Assembly: GCA_947167015.1 (NCBI GenBank)
Contig: CAMVGM010000005.1
Location: 1 to 64,000 of the forward strand
Source of the DNA: an uncultured Bacteroidales bacterium
Lineage (GTDB): Bacteria; Bacteroidota; Bacteroidia; Bacteroidales; UBA932
Length of the DNA stretch: 64,000 bases
Direction: 5' to 3'
The notes under the pieces: generated by a model
The model's database searches: none
Seen by the model: the letters and a program-made list of their open reading frames with translations, nothing else
What the model was told of the DNA's origin: nothing
In this document: positions 49,226 to 58,077 of the stretch, in pieces
How positions within the stretch are numbered: the first letter of the stretch is position 1
How the letters are laid out: each line of letters starts with the position of its first letter
Program-made: the position numbers and the translations under genes

Positions 49226-50458
49226 ATGCGCAGGATAAAGTCATTGCTGTTCATCATCGCGGGCCTGCTTCTGGCCGGCTGCGGGGGGATCGACCGTCCC
49301 CACGAGGGACCTTACGACCACGTGCTCGTGTACTGCGCCCTGGGATACAACAACCTCAGCGGCAACCTGGCCAACAACTTCAACGACATCCAGACCGACG
49401 TCCTTCCCGGCCTGTCCGACGGCCGGGCCATCCTGGCATTCTGCCACAATACCGCCCCGGGCGGCGGCTACACCACGCCCAACGCCCCGGTGCTCGTACG
49501 CATCTACCGTAGCCATGACGGGAAGGCGGTCGCCGACACGCTCAAGAGCTATGACAGCGGGATGGTCAGCGCCTCGAAGGAAAGCCTCCGGCAGGCACTG
49601 GAAGACATCCGCGCCAGTTTTCCGGCTACGCATTACGGGATGATTTTCTCGTCTCACGGTACCGGCTGGCTGCCAAGCGATTACACCAGCGATTCCGAGC
49701 GGTATGGCATCCGCAGCACTCTCCCGGAACCGGAGTCGCCCTGGCCGTTGACCAAGGCGATGGGGAACCAGTATTCCGGCAAGGGCAGCAACCCGGACAT
49801 CCGTTGGATCGAGCTCCGGGATTTCGCGGACGCCATCCCGATGAAACTGGATTATCTGATCTTGGACGCGTGCCTGATGGGCACGGTGGAGACGGCCTTT
49901 GAACTCCGGGACGTCTGCGACCGGCTGGTGTTCTCGCCGACCGAGATCCTCGCCGCGGGGATGGTGTACAAAACCCTCTCCTGGGACATGTTCAGCGGGG
50001 CGAAGCCGGACCTGGAAACATACTGCCGTGAATACTACGATTATTACAACGCTCAGAGCGGCAGCTACCGTTCGGCGACCGTCGCCCTGGTGGAGTGCGG
50101 CAGGCTGGACGCCCTGGCGGATGCCTTCGGCGCCATCGTGGCTGCCCACCGCGACCGCCTGACGACCGACCTGACGGGCACCGTGCAGCGCTATTATTAC
50201 GGTTCCAGCAAGCTGCGCTTCTTCTATGACCTGCGCGACCTCGCCGACCAGCTGGGCGCCACTTCCGCCGAGATGGACCGCCTTGACGACGCCCTCGCCC
50301 AGGCCGTCACCTACCACGCGGAAACGCCCACGTTTTTCGACCTGGAACTCGAGCGCTGCTGCGGCCTGTCGGTCTATATTCCCGACCCCAGGCGTCCCCG
50401 CCTCAACGCCTTCTACCGCACCCTCTCCTGGAACGACCGCGTCCACCTGGTCGAATAG
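49226..50458 (+). CDS. Clostripain-family (C11-like) cysteine protease lipoprotein
   Basis: Lipobox LLLAGCGG; HYGMIFSSHGTGWLPSDY (His) and LDYLILDACLMGTVETAFELRD (Cys). Confidence 0.87.
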   Translation: MRRIKSLLFIIAGLLLAGCGGIDRPHEGPYDHVLVYCALGYNNLSGNLANNFNDIQTDVLPGLSDGRAILAFCHNTAPGGGYTTPNAPVLVRIYRSHDGKAVADTLKSYDSGMVSASKESLRQALEDIRASFPATHYGMIFSSHGTGWLPSDYTSDSERYGIRSTLPEPESPWPLTKAMGNQYSGKGSNPDIRWIELRDFADAIPMKLDYLILDACLMGTVETAFELRDVCDRLVFSPTEILAAGMVYKTLSWDMFSGAKPDLETYCREYYDYYNAQSGSYRSATVALVECGRLDALADAFGAIVAAHRDRLTTDLTGTVQRYYYGSSKLRFFYDLRDLADQLGATSAEMDRLDDALAQAVTYHAETPTFFDLELERCCGLSVYIPDPRRPRLNAFYRTLSWNDRVHLVE

Positions 50459-50480
50459 TATCCGGAACGGCGCAGGTGAG

Positions 50481-50598
50481 GCAGGCAGTTGCCTAAGCAA
50501 ACCGTAGCCGCCCGCGGCTCATGAGCGGGAGGGGCCCACGAAGTGGGAGGGATGGAGTGAGCGAAGCGAACGGAAGGTTTGCGGGGCAAACTGCCTGC
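50481..50598. repeat. Large structured palindromic element (20-bp discontinuous stem enclosing several GAA-capped small hairpins)
   Basis: Arms GCAGGCAGTTGCCTAAGCAAACC (50481-50503) and GGTTTGCGGGGCAAACTGCCTGC (50576-50598). Inside: AGCCG..CGGCT, CCCGC..GCGGG, CCCAC-GAA-GTGGG, GAGCGAAGCGAAC. Confidence 0.75.
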
Positions 50599-50621
50599 GA
50601 ACCGGAGCCGCAGGGGAAGTA

Positions 50622-50651
50622 TTGGAAAATCAGAAATATTCAGTATCTTTG
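50622..50651 (+). promoter_or_regulatory. Promoter TTG-N19-TATCTTTG for rplY
   Basis: TTG 50622-50624, TATCTTTG 50644-50651. Confidence 0.65.
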
Positions 50652-50662
50652 CGCGCATTTTG

Positions 50663-50709
50663 AAAACCGATAAGGTTTTGGTGCAATGGGATTTGGGTCC
50701 GCCCCAAAT
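50663..50709 (+). promoter_or_regulatory. Tandem hairpins in the rplY leader
   Basis: AAAACC-gataa-GGTTTT (50663-50679) and ATTTGGG-tccgc-CCCAAAT (50691-50709) between promoter and ATG 50738. Confidence 0.55.
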
Positions 50710-50737
50710 TGAGTAACACATTTTAACAAACAAAACA

Positions 50738-51313
50738 ATGCAGCATTTTGAACTGAAAGGCCAGACCCGCAAGGTCGGCAACAAGGCCGTCATCAAGGCC
50801 TTCCGCCGCGAAGGCCTCGTGCCGTGCAACCTGTACGGCCTCGGACTCGAGAACGTCCTCTTCACCGTCAACGCCAAAGAACTCAAGGCCCTCACCGACA
50901 CGCCGAAGTCCTACATCGTGGACCTCGTCCTGGACGGCGGCGCCCCGCAGACCGCCATCCTGCACGAACTGCAGTGGCATCCCGTCACGGACACCTGCCT
51001 GCACGTCGATTTCCTCGCCGTGGATGAGAAGAAGCCCATCGCCATCAGCGTCCCGCTCGTGATCACCGGCCACGCCAAGGGTGTGCAGCAGGGTGGCAAG
51101 TTCTACCAGAACGTCCGCAGCCTGCGCATCTCCGCCCAGATGAAGGACCTCCCCGACGAGATCACCGTGGACATCACTCCCCTCGGTCTGGACAAGCGCA
51201 TCAAGGCCTCCGACATCCAGGTGAAGAACGTCGCAGTCATCTCCGACAAGGACACCATCATCTGCGGCGTCAAGACCACGCGCAATGTTACTGCGTCTGC
51301 TACGGAGGAATAA
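50738..51313 (+). CDS. rplY: 50S ribosomal protein L25/general stress protein Ctc
   Basis: GQTRKVGNKAVIKAFRREGLVPCNLYGLG; HEVQWHPV-like HELQWHPVTDTCLHVDFLAV; C-terminal TL5-like domain. Confidence 0.93.
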   Translation: MQHFELKGQTRKVGNKAVIKAFRREGLVPCNLYGLGLENVLFTVNAKELKALTDTPKSYIVDLVLDGGAPQTAILHELQWHPVTDTCLHVDFLAVDEKKPIAISVPLVITGHAKGVQQGGKFYQNVRSLRISAQMKDLPDEITVDITPLGLDKRIKASDIQVKNVAVISDKDTIICGVKTTRNVTASATEE

Positions 51314-51929
51314 ACCAGAACCTCCCGTGGCTGACAAGTGCTATCTGGTGGTCGGACTCGGCAACATCGGTGCCGAATACGCCACGACAAGACACAACGT
51401 CGGCTTTATGATATTGGATGCCTGGGCCCAGGCATCCAATGTCGTTTTCGAGTCCGGCCGGTACGGCGACATGGCCGTCGTGCGGGACAAGGGACGGGAG
51501 TTCCACCTGCTGAAGCCCTCGACCTACATGAACCTCAGCGGCAACGCCGTCCGCTACTGGCTGCAGAAACTCGAAATCCCGCGTGAAAACCTGATGGTCA
51601 TCTGCGACGACATCAACCTCCCCTTCGGAACGATACGCCTGCGCGCAGGCGGCAGCGACGGCGGGCACAACGGACTGGCCCACATCGAAGAGATGCTCGG
51701 GGACAGGGACTGGGCGCGGCTGCGCATCGGCATCGGCCACGACTTCGCCCTGGGCGGGCAGATCGACTACGTGCTCGGCAGCCTGAGCGAGGAGCAGCGG
51801 CAGCAGGTCCCAGAAATCGCAAAGACCATCGTCAGCGGACTGCGCACCTGGTCCTTCATGGGAATCCAAAAGGCTATGTCCCAGTTGAATTCACGCCCCA
51901 AAGAGGAAAAAAACGAAGATAAAAATTGA
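51285..51929 (+). CDS. pth: Peptidyl-tRNA hydrolase
   Basis: YLVVGLGNIGAEYATTRHNVGFMILD; KPSTYMNLSGNAV; DDINLPFGTIRLRAGGSDGGHNGLAHI. Start could be internal. Confidence 0.93.
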   Translation: MLLRLLRRNKPEPPVADKCYLVVGLGNIGAEYATTRHNVGFMILDAWAQASNVVFESGRYGDMAVVRDKGREFHLLKPSTYMNLSGNAVRYWLQKLEIPRENLMVICDDINLPFGTIRLRAGGSDGGHNGLAHIEEMLGDRDWARLRIGIGHDFALGGQIDYVLGSLSEEQRQQVPEIAKTIVSGLRTWSFMGIQKAMSQLNSRPKEEKNEDKN

Positions 51930-51943
51930 ATTTGCGCGAAAAA

Positions 51944-51974
51944 TTTGGTTTTTATTCTTTTCTTTTTTACCTTG
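51944..51974 (+). promoter_or_regulatory. Candidate promoter TTTG-N20-TACCTTG for the Hc1-like gene
   Basis: TTTG 51944-51947, TACCTTG 51968-51974; about 50-nt leader. Confidence 0.4.
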
Positions 51975-52022
51975 CAGTGGATTAAGCAGTTAACCATTAA
52001 CAATTTTTAAACATAACACACC

Positions 52023-52196
52023 ATGAAAGAGCTTGTAAAGAAAATCGAGGAGACGATGGATGTCTTCAAAGCCAATGCCGAAGCACAGGTCGCTAAGGGC
52101 AACAAGGCCGCCGGCGCACGCGCCCGCAAGGCCGCCCTCGAGCTGATGAAAGACCTGAAGGAGTTCCGCAAGGCTTCCGTCGCAGAGGCGAAGTAA
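52023..52196 (+). CDS. Histone H1-like protein Hc1 (57 aa)
   Basis: MKELVKKIEETMDVFKANAEAQVAKGNKAAGARARKAALELMKDLKEFRKASVAEAK*. Below the ORF-track length cut-off; Lys/Ala-rich. Confidence 0.85.
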   Translation: MKELVKKIEETMDVFKANAEAQVAKGNKAAGARARKAALELMKDLKEFRKASVAEAK

Positions 52197-52272
52197 TTTT
52201 TTTTGAAAATTTTTGCAACGTTTCTGAAACCCCCTGCATCTATGTTGTAGGTTTAGGTTTTAGTACACGTCT

Positions 52273-52310
52273 AAGGGTCGGCGAGCCGCGAGGTTGCCGG
52301 CCCTTTGCTT
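52273..52310 (+). terminator. Intrinsic terminator downstream of the Hc1-like gene
   Basis: AAGGGTCGGC-13 nt-GCCGGCCCTT (one T-G pair) followed by TGCTTTTTC. Confidence 0.6.
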
Positions 52311-52338
52311 TTTCATCAGAAATGCGTATCTTGGGAGT

Positions 52339-53964
52339 ATGTTTCTGACGCTTTTGGCCGTATTCCGGATGGTGGTGCTGCCTGTCCAGTTTCCCGACAG
52401 GGAATTCGGCGTGAGCCGCAGCGAACTGGAAAAACAGACCGCCGCGGCGGAAGCCTACTTCAACCGCCAGTTCGGTGGAGAGCGGGAATTCCGCTTCGAT
52501 CTCGCCCCGGCCGTGACCCTTCCCAAGAACCTGTCCTATTACGGAGAGAACCGCTCCGGCCAGCGTGACGTGCATCTGGAAGAAGCCGTCCGGGAAGCCT
52601 GCATCCGTGCGGACGAAAGCATCGACTTTTCTTTATATGACAACGACGGAGACGGCTCCGTGGACGGCGTCCTGCTGCTTACCCCCGGCCCGGGCGAAGA
52701 AGAAAGCGGGATCGCGGGGGACCTCTGGTCCCGGAAAGATGAACTGTCCTCCCTGAGCAAGGCCATCTCCCTGGACGGAAAGCGAATCGACAGTTTCGCC
52801 CTGTGTCCGGAAGGCCGCCCGGGCATCTTCTGCCACGAGTTCGGCCACCTGCTGGGTCTGCCGGATTATTACGATACGGACGGCGAGGGCAGTGGCGGAA
52901 AAGCCCGGGGACTTTGGGATACGGCCCTGATGGATTACGGCTGCAGGCAGGACCCTGTCCCTGAATTCAACGCACTGGATTTCAACATTTTGGAAATCGG
53001 CCGCTGCGACACTCTCGCCACCGGGCACTATGAGTTGGCTCCCCTCGCCGCCTCCCGCAGATACCTTTACGCCCCGACCGACAAGAAAGATGAGTATTTC
53101 CTTTTCGAAAGCCGTGACGGCGGCCTGCTGGTCTATCACGTCGACCGTTCGGACAACCCGGCGGGCCATGCGCCGCAGTATGAAACCGAACTCACCGCCC
53201 GCGAACGTTGGGAATACGGACTCGTGAATGACAATCCCGACCATCCCTGCGCCCGGCTCATCCCGGCGAATCCCGATGCGACGGTCTTCTCCGCGGTCCC
53301 CTTCCCCCAGCCGGGGCTGGACTGCTTCGGCTCCGACACGCCGGCCCGTTTCCGTTCTTGGAGCGGACGTTCGGACGGCCTGGCACTCACCGGCATCCGG
53401 CCGGACGGGAAGGGCGGCGTCTCCTTCGACGTCATCGCCCCGGTCGTCCTGACGGACATCACCGTCTATCAGGACGCGGCGCTGGTCCGCTGGAAATGCG
53501 ACCCGTCCCTGACGGACATCGAAGGTTTCACGGTCAGCTGGACCGACGGCAAGGAAGGTTTCAGCGCAGAAACCGGCCCGGAGACCAGTTCTTTCACCCT
53601 TGAGCGGCTGCAGCCCCAGACGGGCTACAGCTTCAGCATCACGGTCCGCAAATCCGGCCGGGAACGCTATTCGGTGAGCGACCGCTTCGTGACCAAGATG
53701 TACCGCGGCGGTTCCTACCCGTACATTTACCTCAACAACACCGTGCGCAACGTGGACGGAAGCTTCCCCCGGGACGCCCGCATCCCGCTGCGCGTGTTCA
53801 ACGCGACCGAGGTCGAGGAAGTCCGCTGGTTCTTCAACGGCATCCGCATCCGGCCGGACGGGGACGGCGGTTTCACCCTGCGCCACCCGGGCCTGCTCAA
53901 GGCGGAAATCCTGCACACCGACGGCACGTCCGAAATCATCGTCAAGAACATCTCCGTCCAATGA
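52339..53964 (+). CDS. M6-family metalloprotease-like protein with Fn3-like domain
   Basis: FCHEFGHLLGLPDYYDTD (HExxH...); DNDGDGSVDGVLLLTPG; Fn3-like region. Likely start 52339 because the 52294 start overlaps the terminator. Confidence 0.82.
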   Translation: MFLTLLAVFRMVVLPVQFPDREFGVSRSELEKQTAAAEAYFNRQFGGEREFRFDLAPAVTLPKNLSYYGENRSGQRDVHLEEAVREACIRADESIDFSLYDNDGDGSVDGVLLLTPGPGEEESGIAGDLWSRKDELSSLSKAISLDGKRIDSFALCPEGRPGIFCHEFGHLLGLPDYYDTDGEGSGGKARGLWDTALMDYGCRQDPVPEFNALDFNILEIGRCDTLATGHYELAPLAASRRYLYAPTDKKDEYFLFESRDGGLLVYHVDRSDNPAGHAPQYETELTARERWEYGLVNDNPDHPCARLIPANPDATVFSAVPFPQPGLDCFGSDTPARFRSWSGRSDGLALTGIRPDGKGGVSFDVIAPVVLTDITVYQDAALVRWKCDPSLTDIEGFTVSWTDGKEGFSAETGPETSSFTLERLQPQTGYSFSITVRKSGRERYSVSDRFVTKMYRGGSYPYIYLNNTVRNVDGSFPRDARIPLRVFNATEVEEVRWFFNGIRIRPDGDGGFTLRHPGLLKAEILHTDGTSEIIVKNISVQ

Positions 53965-54380
53965 TACGCATCCGTCCCTTCGTTTCCCTGCTGGTCTCCG
54001 CCGCCATCCTGTCCGTCCTCGCCGGCTGCTCGGACAAGCGGATGCGTTCCGCCTTCAGCGAAAACGACGAAATCCGCCTGATGGTCGGCGGCTCCATCCC
54101 CTTCACCTACGAGCCGAACACCTGCCAGCTGTCTTTCAGCCGGGACCGCAAGGAGTTCCGGGCGCATACCGACAACATGTCCGACTTCTATGCGGTGACG
54201 TTCACCGAACTCCCCTCCACACAGGGCCAGACCGTCACGGCGAACCTGACCTGGACGACGGAGCGGGACGTGCTGACGCGAAAAAATCTCACCCTCGAAG
54301 TCGTACGCATCGAGGGTGATCAATTCTGGCTGTGGAGCAACTCAGGCCGTATCGGCCTGTGCATCCGTATCTTAGAATGA
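53961..54380 (+). CDS. Hypothetical small lipoprotein
   Basis: Lipobox LSVLAGCSD; ATGA overlap with the M6 gene. Confidence 0.65.
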   Translation: MIRIRPFVSLLVSAAILSVLAGCSDKRMRSAFSENDEIRLMVGGSIPFTYEPNTCQLSFSRDRKEFRAHTDNMSDFYAVTFTELPSTQGQTVTANLTWTTERDVLTRKNLTLEVVRIEGDQFWLWSNSGRIGLCIRILE

Positions 54381-55127
54381 CAGGGCGATCTGGATGAAGT
54401 CGTCCGCCTTAAGGGCGGCGCCGCCGATCAGACCTCCGTCGATATCCTTCTGGGCAAAGAGTTCCTTCGCATTGGACGGCTTGCAGGAGCCGCCGTAGAG
54501 GATCGTCACTTCCTCGGCCAGCGCCTCGCCGAACTTCTCGGCCAGCACGCGGCGGATGAAGGCGTGGATTTCCTCGGCCTGCTCCGCGGTCGCGGTCTTG
54601 CCGGTGCCGATGGCCCAGACGGGCTCGTAGGCGATGACGATCTTCGCCATGTCCTCGGCGGTGAACTGATAGAGCACGTTCTTGACCTGGGTGGCGCACA
54701 CGTCGAAATGCTTGCCGGCCTCGCGCTCGTCGAGGTTCTCGCCGACGCAGAGGATCACGCCGAGGCCCGCAGCGAGGGCGAGCTTGACCTTCTCGACAAG
54801 TTTCTCGTCGGTCTCGCCGTAATACTGGCGGCGCTCGGAGTGGCCGAGGATCGTCCACTGGCAGCCGACGGCCTTCAGCATGTCTACGGAGACTTCGCCG
54901 GTGTAGGCGCCCTTGGCGTGGTCGGCACAGTTCTGCGCGGAGAGTTCGACCTTGGTGCCTTCCAGCTGCTTGCCGCAGCAGCACAGGTGGGTGAAGGGCG
55001 GGGCGATGATGAGGCCGACGCCTTCGGGGACTTCCGCAGCACGGGCGGCGACGGCCTTGGCCAGTTCGATTCCATCAGGTCTGGTAGTGTTCATCTTCCA
55101 GTTTCCTGCAACGATTTTCTTTCTCAT
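54372..55127 (-). CDS. tpiA: Triosephosphate isomerase
   Basis: RKKIVAGNWKMNTT; GHSERRQYYGETD; IAYEPVWAIGTGKTA; LYGGSCKPSNAKEL. Confidence 0.97.
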   Translation of the reverse strand: MRKKIVAGNWKMNTTRPDGIELAKAVAARAAEVPEGVGLIIAPPFTHLCCCGKQLEGTKVELSAQNCADHAKGAYTGEVSVDMLKAVGCQWTILGHSERRQYYGETDEKLVEKVKLALAAGLGVILCVGENLDEREAGKHFDVCATQVKNVLYQFTAEDMAKIVIAYEPVWAIGTGKTATAEQAEEIHAFIRRVLAEKFGEALAEEVTILYGGSCKPSNAKELFAQKDIDGGLIGGAALKADDFIQIALSF

Positions 55128-55144
55128 ATTATAACTGTAATAAA

Positions 55145-55174
55145 TTGTTTCGACCTACAAATTTACTAAATTTG
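55145..55174 (+). promoter_or_regulatory. tyrS promoter TTG-N19-TAAATTTG, in a palindrome with an opposing TAAATTTG
   Basis: TTG 55145-55147; TAAATTTG 55167-55174; CAAATTTA-C-TAAATTTG at 55158-55174. Confidence 0.6.
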
Positions 55175-55187
55175 CAGACTAATCAGT

Positions 55188-56489
55188 ATGCATTCGATGA
55201 AGAATTTTGTAGAAGAGCTCAAATGGCGCGGCATGATCCAGGACATCATGCCCGGAACGGAAGAAAAACTGATGGAAGGTCCCCAGGCCGCCTACGTGGG
55301 CATCGACCCCACGGCGGATTCCCTGCACATCGGGCACCTCGTCAGCGTAATGATACTCAAGCATTTCCAGAACTGCGGACACAAGCCCTACGCCCTGATC
55401 GGCGGCGCCACCGGCATGGTCGGCGACCCCTCGATGAAAAGCCAGGAGCGCAACCTGCTGGACGAGGCCACCCTCAACCATAACGTCGCGGGCCTCAAGG
55501 CGCAGCTCAGCCGTTTCCTCGACTTCGATTCCGACGCCCCCAACAAGGCGGAACTCGTCAACAACTACGACTGGATGAAGGACTACACCTTCATCAACTT
55601 CATCCGCGACATCGGCAAGCACATCACCGTCAATTATATGATGGCCAAGGACAGCGTGAAGAAACGTCTTTCCCGCGAGTCCAGCGAGGGCATGTCCTTC
55701 ACCGAATTCAGCTACCAGCTGATGCAGGGCTACGACTTCTACTGGCTCTGGAAGAACAAGGGCTGCATCCTGCAGTTCGGCGGCTCCGACCAGTGGGGCA
55801 ACATCACCACCGGCAACGAACTCATCCGCCGCATGGACGGAGGCGAGGCCTTCGCCCTCACCTGCCCGCTGATCAAGAAGGCCGACGGCTCCAAGTTCGG
55901 CAAGACCGAGAAGGGCAACGTCTGGCTCGATCCGGACCGCACCTCCCCGTACCAGTTCTACCAGTTCTGGCTCAACGTCAGCGACGAAGACGCCGAGCGC
56001 TTCATCAAGATCTTCACCCTGCTGGACCGCGAGACGATCGAAAACGCCATCGCCGCCCACCGGGAGGCGCCCGAGCGCCGCGAACTCCAGCGCCTGCTCG
56101 CCCGCGAGGTGACCGTGATGGTCCACGGGGAGCAGGAGTACGAGAACGCCGTGCGCGCCTCGCAGATGCTCTTCGGCAAGTCCACTTCCGAGGACCTGCG
56201 CAAGCTCGACGAGCGCACCTTCCTCGCCGTTTTCGACGGCGTACCGACCTTCGAGATCGCCCGCACGGACCTGCCGCTGGGCATCCTCGACGCACTGGCC
56301 GTCAACACGCAGATCTTCCCCTCCAAGGGAGAGGCCCGGAAGATGATCCAGCAGAACGGCTTCAGCCTCAACAAGGACAAGCTGACCGACATCGGCTACC
56401 AGCTTTCCGAGGCCGACATCATCGACGGCAAGTACATCCTCGCCCAGAAGGGCAAGAAAGACTATTTCATCATCAAGGTCAATGGCTAG
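55188..56489 (+). CDS. tyrS: Tyrosyl-tRNA synthetase
   Basis: [50 protein letters not shown]-terminal S4-like domain. Confidence 0.96.
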   Translation: MHSMKNFVEELKWRGMIQDIMPGTEEKLMEGPQAAYVGIDPTADSLHIGHLVSVMILKHFQNCGHKPYALIGGATGMVGDPSMKSQERNLLDEATLNHNVAGLKAQLSRFLDFDSDAPNKAELVNNYDWMKDYTFINFIRDIGKHITVNYMMAKDSVKKRLSRESSEGMSFTEFSYQLMQGYDFYWLWKNKGCILQFGGSDQWGNITTGNELIRRMDGGEAFALTCPLIKKADGSKFGKTEKGNVWLDPDRTSPYQFYQFWLNVSDEDAERFIKIFTLLDRETIENAIAAHREAPERRELQRLLAREVTVMVHGEQEYENAVRASQMLFGKSTSEDLRKLDERTFLAVFDGVPTFEIARTDLPLGILDALAVNTQIFPSKGEARKMIQQNGFSLNKDKLTDIGYQLSEADIIDGKYILAQKGKKDYFIIKVNG

Positions 56490-56844
56490 GAAATCATCGG
56501 AAAAACCCGCCGGCACCCGCCAGCTCAAGGTCGCACGCGAACTGCAGCGCGACCTCGCCGAGATCATCCGCAGCAAAGGGATGGCGGTCTTCGGCGGCTG
56601 CATGGTCACCGTCAGCGAGGTCCGCGTCAGCCCCGACCTGAGCGTGGCGAAGGTGTTCGTGAGCATCTTCCCTTCCGAACGGGCGCCACAGGTGATGCAG
56701 GTGCTCGAGGAGAACAAGCGCGCGCTGCGGGGCGAACTCGGACGTGAAGTGGCCTCCCAACTGCGCATCGTGCCCGAAATCGACTTCTACCTGGACACGA
56801 GCCTGGACTACGCCGAGCACATCGAGGAGCTGCTCAGGAAATAG
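56482..56844 (+). CDS. rbfA: Ribosome-binding factor A
   Basis: [17 protein letters not shown]...[46 protein letters not shown]. Confidence 0.9.
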   Translation: MARKSSEKPAGTRQLKVARELQRDLAEIIRSKGMAVFGGCMVTVSEVRVSPDLSVAKVFVSIFPSERAPQVMQVLEENKRALRGELGREVASQLRIVPEIDFYLDTSLDYAEHIEELLRK

Positions 56845-56847
56845 CCC

Positions 56848-58077
56848 TTGAAGCCGGAACTTTATATCGCCCGCAGGTACCTTTTCGCCCGCAAGTCGCT
56901 GGGGGTCATCCACACCATTTCGGCCATCAGCGCCATCGGCATGGCCGTGGGCACGGCCGCCCTCATCCTCATCCTCTCGGTATTCAACGGTTTCGACCGC
57001 GTCATCCAGGATAACCTCTCGGACCTCGCCCCGGACGTGCTGGTCACGGCCGCGCACGGCAAGTATTTCGTACCGTCGGATCCGGCTTTCGACGCGCTGG
57101 CGGACGATCCGGACGTCGTCCGGACCTGTGACGTGCTCGAGGAGCAGGTCTTCGTCGCTTACGCGGGCCGGGAAGGCCTGGCGCGCGCCAAGGGCGTCGA
57201 CGGGACCTACGAGCGGGAATCCGGCCTGGCGGCCCATACGGTCGACGGGGAGTTCTCCCTGCACCGGGGCGACGTCGCGCAGGCCGCCCTCGGTTCCGGC
57301 CTGGCCTACAAACTGGGCGTCCGGCCCCATTTCACCGATCCGCTCATCCTGTATTATCCCCGCCGGGGCACCCGCATCCCGCTCGCCGGCCCTGCCTCGG
57401 CCCTGGGCAGCGTGCGCGTGTCCCCTTCCTGCCTGCTGAGCGTAGGCGCGGCCGTCGATGAAGAACTGCTGGTGCTGCCCATCGCGCAGATGCGCACCCT
57501 CCTCGGCCTCGGGGAGGAGGTCAGCGGCGTGGAGATCACGCTCTCCGGCGGTCCGGACCGGCGCACGGTCCGCCGCATCCGGGAACTGCTGGGCCCGGAC
57601 TACCTGGTCCGGGACCGTTACCAGCAGAACCCCGCCCTCTACAAGATGATGCGCTACGAGAAGCTGGCCGTGTACCTGATCCTGCTCTTCGTGGTCATCA
57701 TCATCGCCACCAACATCTTCGGTTCCCTGTCGATGCTGGTCATCGAAAAGGAGGACGACACCCGCACCCTGCGCGCCCTGGGAGCCGACGACCGGCTCAT
57801 CCGCCGCATCTTCATCTGGGAAGGCTGGCTGGTGTCCCTTTCCGGACTGCTGGCCGGACTGCTGGCCGGCATCGGCCTGGCGCTGCTGCAGCAACGCTTC
57901 GGCATCATAAAAATGCCCGGAGGATTTCTCCTCCAGGCCTATCCTGTCGTGCTGCAGGCGGGCGACGTGCTGTGGACCGTGCTCGGCGTCGCCGCCGTCG
58001 GCATGCTGATTTCCCTGCTTGCCGCTCCGAAAGCTACTTCATCGCAATCTCCAGCGCCTGGCCGAGATCCGCGATGA
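56848..58077 (+). CDS. LolC/E-like (FtsX family) ABC transporter permease
   Basis: ELYIARRYLFARKSLGVIHTISAISAIGMAVGTAALILILSVFNGFD; four TM segments; TTG start. Confidence 0.88.
   Translation: MKPELYIARRYLFARKSLGVIHTISAISAIGMAVGTAALILILSVFNGFDRVIQDNLSDLAPDVLVTAAHGKYFVPSDPAFDALADDPDVVRTCDVLEEQVFVAYAGREGLARAKGVDGTYERESGLAAHTVDGEFSLHRGDVAQAALGSGLAYKLGVRPHFTDPLILYYPRRGTRIPLAGPASALGSVRVSPSCLLSVGAAVDEELLVLPIAQMRTLLGLGEEVSGVEITLSGGPDRRTVRRIRELLGPDYLVRDRYQQNPALYKMMRYEKLAVYLILLFVVIIIATNIFGSLSMLVIEKEDDTRTLRALGADDRLIRRIFIWEGWLVSLSGLLAGLLAGIGLALLQQRFGIIKMPGGFLLQAYPVVLQAGDVLWTVLGVAAVGMLISLLAAPKATSSQSPAPGRDPR

Noticed and set aside
52294-52338. Upstream start of the M6-like protease
   Set aside because: It overlaps the terminator hairpin of the Hc1-like gene and does not add a convincing signal peptide.
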